Of a stretch of DNA of 64,000 nucleotides, positions 33,826 to 49,599 are shown piece by piece. A program made the position numbers and the translations under genes. Below the pieces are notes generated by a model, which did not search any database, was not told the DNA's origin, and saw only the letters and a program-made list of their open reading frames with translations. The stretch is taken from positions 52,936,120 to 53,000,119 of the forward strand of contig OZ023270.1 of NCBI GenBank assembly GCA_964006375.1, written 5' to 3'. The first letter of the stretch is position 1; each line of letters opens with the position of its first letter. Source of the stretch: Tillus elongatus. Its lineage: Eukaryota > Arthropoda > Insecta > Coleoptera > Cleridae.

Positions 33826-34170
33826 CACACCGATAACTCAAAAAATAATAGGCCGATTTTGATAAAATTTGGCATGTAGGTACCTTCCTTTTGTAAGTGG
33901 CTTGGATAAGTTCGTTAGTCAGGAAAATCGGACGAGGTTGTCCGGAAAAATTTGAGTTTTCATTCAAAAAAAAATTTTATCTCAAAAAATAAAAAAGCTA
34001 TGATAACGAAATTTGGTGGGTAGGCTTACGATATAAAAAGTAAACTATACACGAAAATTCAGATTTCTATGTTACAAGAAAAAAAGTTATAATAAAATAT
34101 TTGGTGCCAGATCATTTCTATGAAAATTCACTACCATAACGCACTTGCTGCGTCTTTGAGTTTTTATTTA
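33612..34170 (+). repeat. (TA)n-bearing dispersed repeat, copy C
   Basis: Hairpin left end (AGTGAATTTTCGCAG then AAAAATTCACC), GAGATCCCGAC, then a (TA)n array at 33747-33822. The conserved block (CACACCGATAACTCAAAAAA) and the right end ATTCACTACCATAACGCAC near 34130-34150 follow. Same order as copy A. Confidence 0.82.
33747..33822. repeat. (TA)n microsatellite
   Basis: About 75 bp of TA within dispersed repeat copy C. Confidence 0.97.
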
Positions 34171-34429
34171 GGTGTATTTGTCTTCAATTCTGACATCCAT
34201 CTTTATATGAGGTACATAAATGTGTCACCGTTCATAACCTAAATCTAACATAGTACATTAATCTGAAACTTTTAAAACTTAAATCTGTCATTGATGATAT
34301 TTTTATCTTTATTTAAATATATTATTTAGGTAACATATTTTTCATATTTTTAAATTTCTGGAATAACAAAATTATTCCTGTTGTTGACTGACTTGGGTTG
34401 GGTTCCAAAATGTGTTCAAGGATATCTTA

Positions 34430-34790
34430 TTTAAACCCGTATTCTAACTCATCATTCGGTGGAGGCCACTTGGTGCCATGACACTAACAACTGCACTGTT
34501 TTTTGTATAGTGATTATTCTTCCAGTGTATTTTTTTTGCTTCATAATCAACAATCACGTAATCATTTTTCGCGAACCGTTTCTTTGCAGTTGCTTGCGGT
34601 TGAGAAATCTCTTGAACATTCTTTTTAATTAATTTTTTTGCTTCTTTTTCTGCTTTAACTTCTTCTCTTTTTCTTTGTCTTTGCTTTACTTCTTCCTCCT
34701 TTTTAATATTTCCTTCCTCTTTTTCGTAATATTCCTTCCATAAATTTCCTTAAACTTCATAGCCAACGTTTGAATTTCCGATGATTTTAA
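34430..34790 (-). pseudogene. Unrecognised degenerate protein fragment
   Basis: On the minus strand an open stretch encodes a lysine/glutamate-rich, coiled-coil-like segment (KKEEEVKQRQRKREEVK), then FAKNDYVIVDYEAKKIHW. After a frameshift it reads WPPPNDELEYGFK. The pattern of a charged helix followed by a small beta-rich module with a terminal W-P-x-D-E-L resembles C-terminal tails attached to some insect transposon proteins, but I do not recognise the family. No start, no neighbouring domain and an internal frameshift make it a likely relic. Confidence 0.35.
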
Positions 34791-34799
34791 ATAACACAG

Positions 34800-38003
<3,204 letters not shown>

Positions 38004-38265
38004 TGTAACGTTTTGTGGTGGCTTTTTACAAGTAAATTAAATACCTTGTAACCCCAAATAAGCTTTATTCTAAAACGTACATTACTATAATACAAATCGC
38101 TTTTTAATAAACTTACTGCTACTACAATTCACGAGCGTACCTGTAGGACTGTGAATATTTTTGGTGTCGGCGATAACGCATTTCTTATCGCTCTATAAAA
38201 ACATACAAGATATACTCACAGCCTTTAATAAAACTACCCAATAATTATATACATTCTTATTTACA
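38004..38265 (-). repeat. 3' LTR of second mag-like element
   Basis: 262 bp, from TGTAACG to TTACA in plus orientation. Confidence 0.85.
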
Positions 38266-38307
38266 TATATTACTTCTTTCCCCCCTTGAGGAATCTGAAG
38301 ATGATTT

Positions 38308-39558
38308 TTAAAAGCGAAACCTTTCTACAGCTTTTCGCTCTCTCTTACCTTGTCTAGGTACATCTTCAGTCACCTCAGAAGAGGCCTTATCCGATTCTTT
38401 TACATTCTCAATTTCACTTTTCACTAGCGTTGGCAATTCTACAAAACCTCTAACCATTCCATCACTTTGTCTTGTATCATGATCTTGATGAAAATCATTG
38501 TCACAATTCACTGGTTTGGCCCTTAACATCTAAACTACCATAAGTTAGAATTTGATTCAGATGACGGTGCCAAGTTTTATATAATTCAGGAATAAAAACA
38601 AAATATGATCTTGGGCCAATCTTTTTTGTTTCTTTCCCCTTTATCTAATTTGTTTTTACATTTCTATAAGCTTTGACCAATACAGTATCCCCTTTATTAT
38701 AAAAAATATGTCTTTTTCCTTTATAGTATTTTGTTTGTGAATTCATTCTAGCCTGTACCCTCCTCCTTAAATTCTCTTTATCAAATTGTGTAACACCTTT
38801 GTTATTTTCAGAAACTTTGCTAGGTAAAAATAAATCAAATCTGTTACGTAACTTACGACCTAAGAATAGCAGTGAAGGTGCAATATCTGTTGTAGAATGA
38901 GGTGTACAGCGATAATCAAACAAAAAATTGTTTAACATTTTGTCAAGGTTTTTTCTCCAGCCTTAGCTGCTTTTAAAATTGCATATTTTACCGATTTTAC
39001 CGCATTTTCTGCTGCGCCATTACTAGCTGGGTGATATTGCGGAGAGTTTTTTAACTGTATGCCATTTCTTAACAAAAAATTTTTAAATTGACTTGACACA
39101 AAGTATGTTGCATTATCTGATACTAACAATTTTGGATTTCCGTAACGCGAGAATAAACATTCTAATATTTTAATTGTATTACCTGTACTTGGAATATTTA
39201 CAAAAAATGCTTCTATCCATTTTGAGTAAGCGTCAACTAAAATAAACATATACTTATTATTCATAAATGGCCCTAAATAATCTATATGAATTCTATCCCA
39301 CACATTTTCTGGATATTCCCAATTAATTAATTTTGCACATTGTGGTGAATTCCTAAATTGTAAACATGCATTACATAAAGTAACTATATTTTCAATATGT
39401 TCATTCATTTTAGGCCACCATACATAAGATCTTGCTAAACCTTTTATTTTGTTCATCCCTAAATGTGATGAATGTAATTCTTTTAATACCATTTTTTGTA
39501 CGTTATTAGGTATTATTATGCGATAACCAAACATTATACATTTATTAACTACATACAA
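38308..39558 (-). pseudogene. Integrase region, second mag-like element
   Basis: Open parts 39558-38932, 38938-38645 and 38529-38308. The zinc site is visible (HSSHLGMNKIKGLA ... CNACLQF). The catalytic core follows in IHIDYLGPFMNNKY (D), LLVSDNATYF (D) and SNGAAENAVKSVK (E). The frame changes near 38935 and is lost again near 38640; the C-terminal tail (RQGKRERKAVERFRF) ends at 38308. All DDE residues exist but in separated frames. Confidence 0.82.
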
Positions 39559-39606
39559 AGAATTTTTATTTAAATAGTATTGTTTTAAATTTTTATCTTT
39601 TTTTAT

Positions 39607-40799
39607 TCAGTTCCATGAAGGCCAACCATTTTTTATATAGTGATACACTTTTTGTAATGTTGGATCATTTGAAGTTTCTCTACCTATCAAGTTACTATTT
39701 AATATTGACAAATTACTTTCCTCAACATAATTTAAATATGAAATTTCGCTTATATTTTGCATATTATTTCTTATCGGCAATCTAGAAAGAAAATCAGCAA
39801 TATTATCTTTTAATTTTATATACTGTATATCATACCGAAAATTCGAAAGAATTAATGACCATCTCTGAAATCGATTTGCTGCAAAAATAGGAATTCCTGT
39901 TTTAGGACCGAAAATTGCAACAAGCGGTTTATGATCAGTTATCAATGTAAACTTTTTACAATACAAATATTGATAAAATTTCTGAATCCCAAAAATAATT
40001 GCTAATGCCTCTTTTTCAATTTGACTGTAATTCATCTCGTTTTTTGATAGTGTCCTCGATACATAAGCTATTGGTCTTTTATCCCATCAATAATATGCGT
40101 TATTACGGCTCCAATACCGTAAGAAGATGCATCTGTTGTTAATTGAATAGGTATTTCTGGATTATAATGTACCAAAATTTCTGCTGAACTTAATATTTCT
40201 TTAACTTTTTTAAATGCCTGAGCGCATTCCATTGTCCATTGCCACGGATGATTTATTCTCAAAAGTTTATATAATGGATATAATAATGTCGAACTATTTG
40301 GAATAAATTTAGTATAATAATTTATTTGACCTAAAATTGATTTTAAACTAGTGACATCTGTTGGCGCTGGTGCATTGACTATTGCATCTACTTTATCTTT
40401 ACAAACATGTAACCCTGTCTGATCTATTTTGTAACCTAAATATTGTATACTATCTTTAAAAAATTCACATTTAGATTTTTCTATAGTTAAACCACATTCA
40501 TTTAATTTTTGTAAAACTTTTCGTACTCTATGTAAATGTTCCTTTGTATTTTTACCGGTAATTAATATATCATCTAAAAAACACGTAACACCTTCTAATC
40601 CTTGCAACACTGACGTCATAATTTTCTGAAATTTGGCTGGTCCCGAATTTATCCCATAAGGTAACCTATTATATTTAAATAATCCACACGGTGTAATAAT
40701 TGTCAGTTTTTTTGACTCATCCTCTAACTCTATACTTGTTGGTAAGCTTGCGATAAGTCTAACTTTGTAAATTGCTTTCCACCCTGTATAGTGTAACAA
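39607..40799 (-). pseudogene. Reverse transcriptase and RNase H, second mag-like element
   Basis: RT: CGLFKYNRLPYGINSGP and CFLDDILITGK (catalytic LDD), then LGQINYYTKFIP. The start of RNase H (TTDASSYGIGAVI) lies in the 40799-40068 frame. A frameshift near 40075-40080 separates it from 40035-39607 (IEKEALAIIFGIQKF, ITDHKPLVAIFG). A further stop at 39607-39609 precedes the integrase in the same frame. The upstream RT fingers (about 40800-40955) are also out of frame. Confidence 0.82.
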
Positions 40800-40955
40800 A
40801 CAATTCTTCTATACGGGGTCAGGGAAACTTATCTACTTCTAACTGAGGATTCAATGTAATTTTATAATCACCACATAACCTTATTGTCATGTTACTTTTT
40901 AAGACTGGAACTACTAGTGTAGCCCACTCACTATAATCGATAGGTGTCAATATAC

Positions 40956-42423
40956 CTAAATCAATAGTCTTTTAATTTCATTTTCAACTTTTTCTTTAGG
41001 CGCAAAGGGTAGAGGTCTAGTTTTACAAAACTTTGGTTGAGCATTATCTTTTAAATTTAAATGTATACGACCCTTATTTAAATGACCTAATTTTGAACTA
41101 AATACTGCCGGAAATTCTTTATAGAAACTTTCAACAATGAATCCATTATCATTATGGTTTTCTGATTCTATTTTATTAATATTCAAATTGAATTTATTGA
41201 AAAAATCTCTGCCTAATAATGCTGGTCCGCCATTATTTATTACGTACAAATATAAATCATCATTTATTCCATTATAATTAACATTTACCAATATTATTCC
41301 AGTAGGTATAATTTTTATACCATCATAAGTACTTAAAATTTTATCTGTTTTGAGCAATGTTAAATATTAAAAATATTTTTCATTCATTTCGCTTGAAATA
41401 ACACTGACAGAGGAACCGGTATCAAACTCAAATTCTAAGTTATAATTATTTACCTTTACATGAATAATAATAGGATCATTTTTACAGTTAGAATATATTT
41501 TAAACACATTTTCAACATTATCCGTTAACTCAGATAACAAGAAATTAATATTTTGTTTAAATAAATTTGATCGTTTGTTACATTTAATCGCTAAATGACG
41601 TTTGAGCCCACAATTTTTACAAATATAATTTCGATACCTGCATGGGGTCGTATGATTTTTACCACACGTCGAGCATTCCATCTTTCTTGCACACCGGGTG
41701 AAGTTGGGGCTGTCGGAATACCGGGTCGTCGACGAACCTCTCGATGCCTGGTGCCTTCTCCACTGTTCAAGGAATGACCTACCTTTGCTTGCTCTTCGCT
41801 CACTGGAATTTGAACTGCCTTGCTGTCTTCCCCTGGGTTGATATTGTGACTGGCTGAATTTTGAAAACTTCCGATTCCCTTTTTATTGAAACTTCATGCT
41901 TTTTCTCACTGCTTGCTTCTTTATTACTTGCAATTTCTAATGCTTTTTCCAATGTTAGAGTTGTTGCGTCCTCTTCAAATAATCTGTCCAAAATAACACC
42001 TTTTTCCAAACCCATTATAAATTGATCTCGTATCATAGTAGAAAGTTCTGTTTGAAACTCACACATCGTTGCTAATTGCCTAACTCTTGCGCACTACTCA
42101 GCAATGGTTTTATTTTTATCTTTCACTGCACTATAAAATTTTTGTCTTTCAGGAAATACTAACTTCGTCGGTGAAAAATGCTTATCAAAATGCCTGATTA
42201 GCACTTTGTAATCTACCGTTTCTGGTTTTAACGGAACACATAAATTATATATTAACTGGTAACTGCTTTCTGTGCAACAATTCAATAACACTGCCCTATT
42301 TATGTAATCTTCGCTTATTTTATTTGCAATAAAATACTGATTTAACTGTTCTTTATAAATCTTCAACTCACATAAACTGGGATTCAATTCTCTTAAATGC
42401 CCAATGCTCGTACTTGTTGCCAT
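40956..42423 (-). pseudogene. Gag and protease, second mag-like element
   Basis: The likely gag start is the ATG at 42423 (MATSTSIGHLREL). Open segments: 42510-42094, 42066-41800, 41803-41591, 41681-41367 and 41357-40956. The nucleocapsid knuckles are visible (CSTCGKNHTTPCRYRNYIC, CGLKRHLAIKC). The protease motif FEFDTGSSVSVIS has the catalytic D-T-G. Multiple stops and shifts break the frame, so no full Gag or protease can be made. Confidence 0.8.
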
Positions 42424-42541
42424 TGTTTTACTTAACAGAGTACCTACTGTGTTTTTAACAATTTTAAACTTTATATCACTTTTTACCTTTTCTTTTACTA
42501 TTTTTCCCAATTTGAGTCATTTATCCTCGTCGCCATTTTTA

Positions 42542-42674
42542 TGTAACGTTTTGTGGTGGCTTTTTACAAGTAAATTAAATACCTTGTAACCCCAAATAAG
42601 CTTTATTCTAAAACGTACATTACTATAATACAAATCGCTTTTTAATAAACTTACTGCTACTACAATTCACGAGC

Positions 42675-42678
<4 letters not shown>
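42542..42678 (-). repeat. Partial 5' LTR of second mag-like element
   Basis: Matches 38004-38140 without visible difference, then runs into (TA)n at GAGCGTA. Confidence 0.88.

Positions 42679-42767
<89 letters not shown>
42676..42767. repeat. (TA)n microsatellite
   Basis: About 90 bp of TA joining the truncated LTR to the next inverted-repeat element. Confidence 0.97.
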
Positions 42768-42771
<4 letters not shown>

Positions 42772-44218
42772 GACTCACAGTCGATGTTAGTTAGACGTTT
42801 ACGGAAAATGGAGCGTAGGATTATTTTGAAAATTTGGGTTTTTGGGTAATTAGTTCTGCTCTATATAGCCCTAAAATATTTTCAGCGAAGCGGTGTTGCC
42901 GCTTATATTGAAAAGTAGCAACAACTTTGATATTTTTAATGAAGCACCAGTATATTAGTGCATTTTCCGCTTTGATATTGTTTTTTGATTGTTTTTGTAT
43001 GATGCTTCCCTATACTTATCATCAGCGGTTTTAGAGAAATTTGATATTGTGGAGGTTGATACTGTATTTGACAAAGCTGAGAACTTCAGTGAAACTGCAG
43101 TTATACGTTCAATAAAATAGTGTAAATCAATTTGTTTATTTATCTAATTTTAGAGAAATTAATTGTTTTCCTTATTTTTTGTGCAAAACAGAGTTTCAAC
43201 TAAATGTTTATTGCTGCGGTAGTTGGATTCGTAGAAAGTTGATATTTTGGGTGTAGTTTACCAATATCCTGTGTATTAGGATATAAGGGAATTCGTTCTC
43301 CATTATACACAGTCGTTCAAAATTTGTTATTTTACCAATAGATACAAAAATGGTGAAAAGTGCATGTTTCAAATGGAACATCCTGTATCTTATCAAATAT
43401 CCTGAAAGACAATTAAAGTTCCTTTCTAATGATGTATCATGTTCCCATACCTAGTCAGGTTCCCACAATAAAACCAAGCTTCATTGGTTGAAAATCGGGA
43501 TACATTCCATTGAACCTTCTGCACGTTCTTGCTATAATTTGATCACATTCACCATGAAGAATAAATAATTTTACCAAAACTTCCTTTGAATGGTTATTGC
43601 CTTTTGCGATTTTGTTCCTTTTCAAAATAAATTTTTGTTAAGAATGCACAAAGGGTTTATTATTGATGCGCTAATTGTCAAATGTACATTATTACATGCT
43701 CCATGACATTTCATACTATAATACATACAAAATAGGACAAAATAATCAGATATTTATAGAAATCTTTTATTTTGGAAAGCTGCCTATTTATGTATAAAAA
43801 CATGCTACACCATTTGAAAGAAACTTTAATTGTCTTTCAGGATATGTGATAGTATAGAGGGTGTTACATTTTTAAAAAATGCACTTTTTACCATTTTTGT
43901 ATGTATCAGTAAAATCACAAATTTTGAACCACTCTATATAATGGAGAACGAACTCCCTTCTCGAAAACCGCTTGAGATAGGTATAGGGAAGTGTCATACA
44001 AAAACAAACGAAAAGCAATAGCGAAGCGAAAAATGCGATAATATACAGGGTCTATCATTTAAAATATCAAATTTGTTGCTACTTTTCACTATATGTGTGC
44101 TTAAAATATTTTGGATAGACAGAGCAGAATCAATTACCCAAGAAACCAAATTTTCAAAATAATCCTACCTTCCGTTCTCCATAAACGTCTAACCTGCCAT
44201 CGACCATGAGACCTTGTA
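42768..44218. mobile_element. Non-autonomous element with very long inverted repeats
   Basis: The outer ends are inverted repeats: GTTAGACGTTTACGGAAAAT near 42788 pairs with CGTTCTCCATAAACGTC near 44173. Pairing continues through GGATTATTTTGAAAATTTGG, AAAGTAGCAACAA and, further in, TATCCTGAAAGACAATTAAAG (43390) against CTTTAATTGTCTTTCAGGATA (43824). The left arm carries about 230 bp extra (about 43045-43280). The flanks are TA-rich and the left end reads TATAGGGTGACTC, like mariner-type ends. No transposase is inside. Confidence 0.78.
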
Positions 44219-44221
44219 TAT

Positions 44222-45250
44222 AGAGGGTGAGTCAGTTTACAGTAACCAAACTTAAACATCGTATTATATGCGTCAAAATAGTGGTAGTTTGCTAGCTGAG
44301 CCACTATCGATAATGGCTTCGTTTGGAATATACAGGGTGTCAAAGTTTTATAAAAAATAGTAAAAATATATTATAGTTCCAAAACGTCTTAAACTATTTT
44401 GATGCAAATTGGATCATTTTCACCACTATACACAGCACATTTTTTCATGGAAAAAAATTTCATCCAGTCCCAGAGTTGCAGGGGCGTCCATGACTATTTA
44501 TCAATGTAAAAATGATACGCCACTGTTTATTCTGGAATAAAAAATATTTTTGAATCTCCAATCAATTTGGAAGAAAAACATACCTCTTGGTTTACCTCGA
44601 TATCGTGCACCGTTTTCGAAAAAAAAAATGAAATCAATTTTAATGCATGTGAAAATCAACGGAAATTAATAAACGGCTCTTTGAACAAAACTTTGTATTG
44701 TCTATTAATTTCTAACAAATAAGTTAACTTACATTAACAATGAAAATAAATTCTTACTATGTCTAAAGCAAATTTTCAAAATGAAAACCGTTTTGCTCAA
44801 TGCAAAGCTGACAACGACGCTGAATGTATCTTTGTATACCAACTAAATGATGAATCCTTATCTGTTGACAAGCGTTTTGTAATCGCAGCTTCAGGTCTTC
44901 GATGGTTCTGACCGAAGTGGCATAAAAATTTTCTTTAAGGAAACCCCACACAAAAAATCTACATGGTTGAGATCGGGTGACTGTGCAGGTCACGAAACTG
45001 GACCACCGCGCCCAATCCATCCGCATAGGAAACTTGTGTTGAGCCAATTTTGAATGTTTCGTCCATAATGAGCCGTGCAACCATCTTAACTGAAACCAAG
45101 CTAGTTCTCTCCGAATTAATGGAACATCATCCCATATATCAGCGTGGTTTGTTTCCAAAAATATCAAAAAAATTTGCGGCATTTACTCGATTGGGCAAGA
45201 AAAAGGGTCCACACAAATTGTTATGAATAACTCCAAACCAAACTTTTAAC
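44222..45250 (-). pseudogene. Mariner-like transposon remnant with broken transposase
   Basis: The left end AGAGGGTGAGTCAGTTTACAG and an internal ACAGGGTGTCAAAGTTTT resemble the ends of the intact mariner-type element. The minus strand from about 45250 to 44763 encodes transposase pieces: KVWFGVIHNNLCGPFFLP, HYGRNIQNWLN, GWIGRGGPV, AQSPDLNHVDF, and a C-terminal GFHFENLL at 44763. They lie in different frames with stops between. The right half and right terminal repeat are missing. Same superfamily as 35354-37548 but a different subfamily. Confidence 0.75.
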
Positions 45251-45436
45251 TATTTATAGGGTACCTATATTGGGGTAGAAACGGACCAGGGCTGACAATT
45301 TTCTAAATTGTTAGTTGTATACAGTCTCTATTTTTTTTAACACTTCCTGGTATTTGGAGCTGGCCTGACAAGATACTACTTGGTTCCGCAACTAAACTAG
45401 ATGGCGGCAAGTCCACCACTCACTTAGTATTTATAG

Positions 45437-45590
45437 GGTGTTTTGAGCTGCATCTTATAAAATTATGTTGACAATCACATGATGGCCCATAGGTTGTTGG
45501 TGATACAAGTTTTCTTTTTTTTTATGGAACAGCCCATTTATTGGAGCATTATTGCATTTTCCATCCAATTTTAATGCATGCTTGTAAGGA
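45437..45590 (+). repeat. Dispersed repeat fragment, mariner-end-like
   Basis: ATAGGGTGTTTTGAGCTGC and TGGCCCATAGGTTGTTGGTG recur at about 63343-63420 as related sequence. It probably derives from a DNA-transposon end. Confidence 0.55.
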
Positions 45591-45959
45591 GAAAACATTT
45601 ATATTGCCCATCGTTTCCGAATTATTTCAATTGTTTTTCAACTTTTAAATTTTGGAACATATGAAAAATTGTGAACGGCGTTTTTACCAATGGAAATAGG
45701 CGTCCTATAAAAATGACTCATTTATGGAGGTTTTCAATTATATTTACCAATAGATAGGCAAGTCTCATAAAAGTGACACATTCACAGAGGTTTTCGTTTA
45801 ATATTATTTGTTGAAAAAATCGAGATGCCGTATACAGAGCGTTCTCAAATAGTGACTGAATTTGAAAAAATTCGAACTGTTGTAATAAAATTTTTTCAAA
45901 CTGAACAACTCTTTATACCTGCAGAATCTAGTTTTGGAAATATTTTTTTGCATTTTCTT

Positions 45960-46260
45960 AATGAGATCTGTGTCGATAACTCAAAAAATAATAGGCCGAT
46001 TTTAATGAAATTTCGTAGGTCCTTCCTTTTGTAAGTGGCTTGGATAAGTTCGTTAGCCAGGAAAATGGGACTAGCTTTTCCGGGAAAATTTTGGGTTTTA
46101 TTTCGGAAAATTTTTGTATCCCCGAAAATAACAAATCCATGACAACCAAATTGGGCATATACGTTTCTACTATCAAACTTACGCTACACGCCGAAATTCA
46201 AATATCTACGTTGAAAGGAAATAAAGTTATAGGCATTTAAAGAAAAAAAAAATTGAGTGC
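45960..46260 (+). repeat. Dispersed repeat, copy E (partial)
   Basis: GATAACTCAAAAAATAATAG, GGCTTGGATAAGTTCGTTAG and AAAGTTATAGGCATTTAAAG match the middle part of copies A, C and I; no (TA)n and no left end. Confidence 0.75.
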
Positions 46261-46699
46261 CACCGGTGATCAAAGAAAAGCACAAGAACACAATATTTTA
46301 TGTGAAGTGAATTAACTGAATCAATTGAATATTACATACAGCGGTTAAGTTTTCTTGACGCAAAAAGGCCAAGAAGTAGCAGAAAAAGGTTTTTTGAAAA
46401 TTTTATCATCTTTCTTCTTAAAACGTCAAAGTCGCGATTTGAAACGATAAAATTTGCAATTTTCAGAAAAATACTCTGTAACAAATACCGATTGTCCACA
46501 AGAAATGTTGTAATAGGTGTGTTTTACAAAGCCTTGAGTTTCAGTTTTAACCATCATTGGCCTTCGTTTTACTAAAATATTATCGAAAAATCCATTTCAA
46601 ATAGACCTGACCTGACCTGATGCTTTGGCAGTAGTTTCAGCTTTAGAGTTTATGGTTTAATACTCTATATTTCAGAAAATTTTCGTAGATTTATGAATT

Positions 46700-47006
<307 letters not shown>

Positions 47007-47315
47007 CAAATAGGTATAAGTAAACGGCATGCAGATTGTTTTGGTCTTCCTTAAAATCAGAAAATCATAGTGAATTTTGGACAGGTTTTTTTCATCTTTT
47101 CGGGAATTATAGACCCTAATTACCTCTGAGTAATCTGTGAAATGTGAAACATTTTGTGTTAGATAGACAGAGAATTACATCGGATTAGTTCTTGGAAATT
47201 GGTTAAATATTTGCAGAAAGTGGACAAGAAATTCATGTTTAATATCAGCTTTGATAAGTGTGTTATCTTGTGAATGGGTTAATTTCATATAAAATACCAG
47301 GACTGATCTAAAAAT

Positions 47316-48805
47316 ATGGATACAATTTTTGAATGCTGTGGCAAAAAGAAGGAAACTAAGAATTATTTCTGTGTTATCTGTCTTGGAGTTTTTCATAAGA
47401 GCTGCTTGGAAAGAAACAACTCGTTACAAGTTGTGGAGAGACATAAAGTTATTTGTTCGGAGAAATGTAGTGAAAAATTTGATGTTGAAGGTGATGAAGA
47501 ATTGCAGTTGCAGAAGAATACGATTCAAGAATTGCTGAAGGAGTGTGAACAGGAAGATACTTATATAGAAACGCTAAAAAAGAATCAGTTTATTTGAACT
47601 GGATGCTTATGACATGGAACGAAATTATTCGGGTCAAATCGAACACCAAAGAGAAATTATTAAACTTCTAAAGGATGAAATAGCAAAGGCAAAGAAAAAC
47701 AGTGATCAACTGGAACCGCAGTCTGAATGTAATGATTGTGTTTCACTTAGAAGAGATCTTCAGGAGAACATGATGAAACTAAAGGAATTGCATATTGTAA
47801 ATGAGAAATTGGTTCAGATTGAAGATATAAAAGAGAAGTTCGAGACAGCAAAACTTTGTAAACAACTTTTGTATATACCGGAACCACAACCACTTCAAAA
47901 CATCGTAGCAGAAAAACTGCCGGCAAATTTATGCAGTGGATGAGTCTTGATTTTGTGTGACGAACACAGTCGAAACATAAATAGAGCTCTATACCAAGAA
48001 TTGATAAAGAAGAACTATAAAGTTCAAGCAATAATAAAGCCAGGAGCATTATTTAGAAACATATTAGAGAATGTAGAATAACTTACTAAAACTTTTACCC
48101 TTAAAGATTATTTAATAGTAGTGGCAGGTGGTAATGACTTTGTACATGGAAAATGTCCATCTTTCAGAGATATACTAACAAAAATTAAAATGTGTTTGCA
48201 CACAAATATAATTGTAACATTTGTTCCGATTGTATATGAAAATCGAAATCGCATTATATATGTGGGTAAATTCAACAGCAAGCTGCAAGAATTTATAATA
48301 AGAGTAAACTATTGTATAAAGGCTTGTGCAAGTTTTGTCGAAATCAACTCTGGTTCAGGACGAAAGATGAACAACAGAAGCATTGCAGCACATATTTCCT
48401 CTACAATGGAACAAAATCAGTACCAAGGGAAAATCTCATATTTGTAAAAACTACAGAACATCTAGTAAAAACAAACAGCGTCGAAAGTGTCACTTATGAA
48501 GAGGATGTTAGGTTAGTTTGTGAGTGGTCCATATCGGTCCCTCCACCGCGACCATAAGGTCTATTGTGGCTCAAGAGGATGTTAGTTTAGAAGATGAAAA
48601 TTTTCAGGGAAGATTTGATAAACTTCGGGAAGGAGGACAAGGAAATCAGGTTAATACTCAAGAAATTGAGGTCTTGCAACCATTACCTATAACATCGATA
48701 GTTTCGGAACAAAACATGGCAGGGATCAAGAGGCAAGCCAGTAATTTGTCCCAAAGTCGGAGAAATTGGTTTTTTCGTACAAAAAGAATCAACTCAGTTT
48801 TCTAA
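47316..48805 (+). pseudogene. CR1-like ORF1: PHD finger, coiled coil, esterase-like domain
   Basis: The ATG at 47316 starts a frame with a PHD-like cysteine/histidine pattern (ECCGKKK, YFCVICLGVFHKSC, HKVICSEKC), followed by an acidic coiled coil. After a stop at 47595 and a shift, 47614-47943 continues the coiled coil. The frame at 48121-48447 carries VVAGGNDFVHG and IIVTFVPIVYENR, like the esterase (SGNH-like) module known in CR1 ORF1. A further shift leads into 48524-48805. ORF1 proteins of this type bind RNA or chromatin; this copy cannot give a complete protein. Confidence 0.65.
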
Positions 48806-48889
48806 CAGACCGAACAGAATTAGTAAGAATCAAAACATGCTAAACTTATTTCATAAAAATGTACCCAAGAAACAAACAGTGGCAGTGAA

Positions 48890-49591
48890 CATGAATATAT
48901 AGTCTATAACAAATAAGCAAAATATATTGGAGTTATTTCTTGCGTCATGCATACCAAAATAGACGCTATCTGTATCATAGAGCACTGGTTGACTGCTGGG
49001 AATGAGAAGCAAATTAAAGTGACAGGATACAACATGGCTTGTTGTTTTTCACGAAGTGATAATATTCACGGAGGAGTAATGATTTTAGTTGATCGAAAAT
49101 ACAATTATGAAATTTTAAATATAACTGACAAGAGCAAGGTGTTTGATATAGAGCTATGTGGTGTGTACATTCTATCCATCAACAGTGTGATTGTTGTGGC
49201 TTATAGATCCCCTCTTGGAAACATGGAGATTTTTATATCTGTATTTGAAGATACTCTGGATTCCTTGATGACCATTTATTCTGATGCCAATTTTATAATA
49301 GCAGGTTACTATAATTTGGACTTCTTCAGTGTTCAAAAGAGCATAGCAAACTACAATAACGTCAACAAGTTAATTAACTTAGTAGCTATATATGGTCTCT
49401 ACGCTACAATGAATGAACCAACTAGAGTCCAAGGTAGCACTGTCACTTGTGTTGACAATGTGTTCACAAATGTTCCCAAATGTCACTATAGAACAAGGAC
49501 TCTAAACATGCATATGTCCAATCACTACAGCCAGAGATTCTCATTCAGCATTCCTCTGATTCACTCTGTGAGGGGCGTAGAAAAAAATTGA
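48890..49591 (+). pseudogene. CR1-like ORF2 endonuclease fragment
   Basis: An open frame (ATG 48947 is internal; the upstream SITNKQNILELFL segment is in the same frame) encodes an AP-type endonuclease. AICIIEHWL (catalytic E), HGGVMILV and VVAYRSP are visible. Two catalytic sites have changed: the usual GDFN-type motif is GYYN, and the usual SDH is SNH. Even the surviving domain is therefore probably inactive. It ends at 49591 without reverse transcriptase. Confidence 0.75.
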
Positions 49592-49599
49592 TACCGTTC

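Larger units (their letters stand above)
38004..42678 (-). mobile_element. Second mag-like LTR retrotransposon, frameshifted
   Basis: Minus-strand Ty3/gypsy element. The 3' LTR at 38004-38265 has terminal TGTAA/TTACA inverted repeats. The 5' LTR begins at 42542 and is only partly present, its outer end replaced by (TA)n from about 42676. The shared 135 bp or so of the two LTRs look identical. The primer-binding site TGGCGACGAGG is at 42535-42525. A purine tract AAGGGGGGAAAGAAG abuts the 3' LTR side near 38272-38287. Gag and pol are split into at least nine open segments by frameshifts and stops. Confidence 0.88.
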
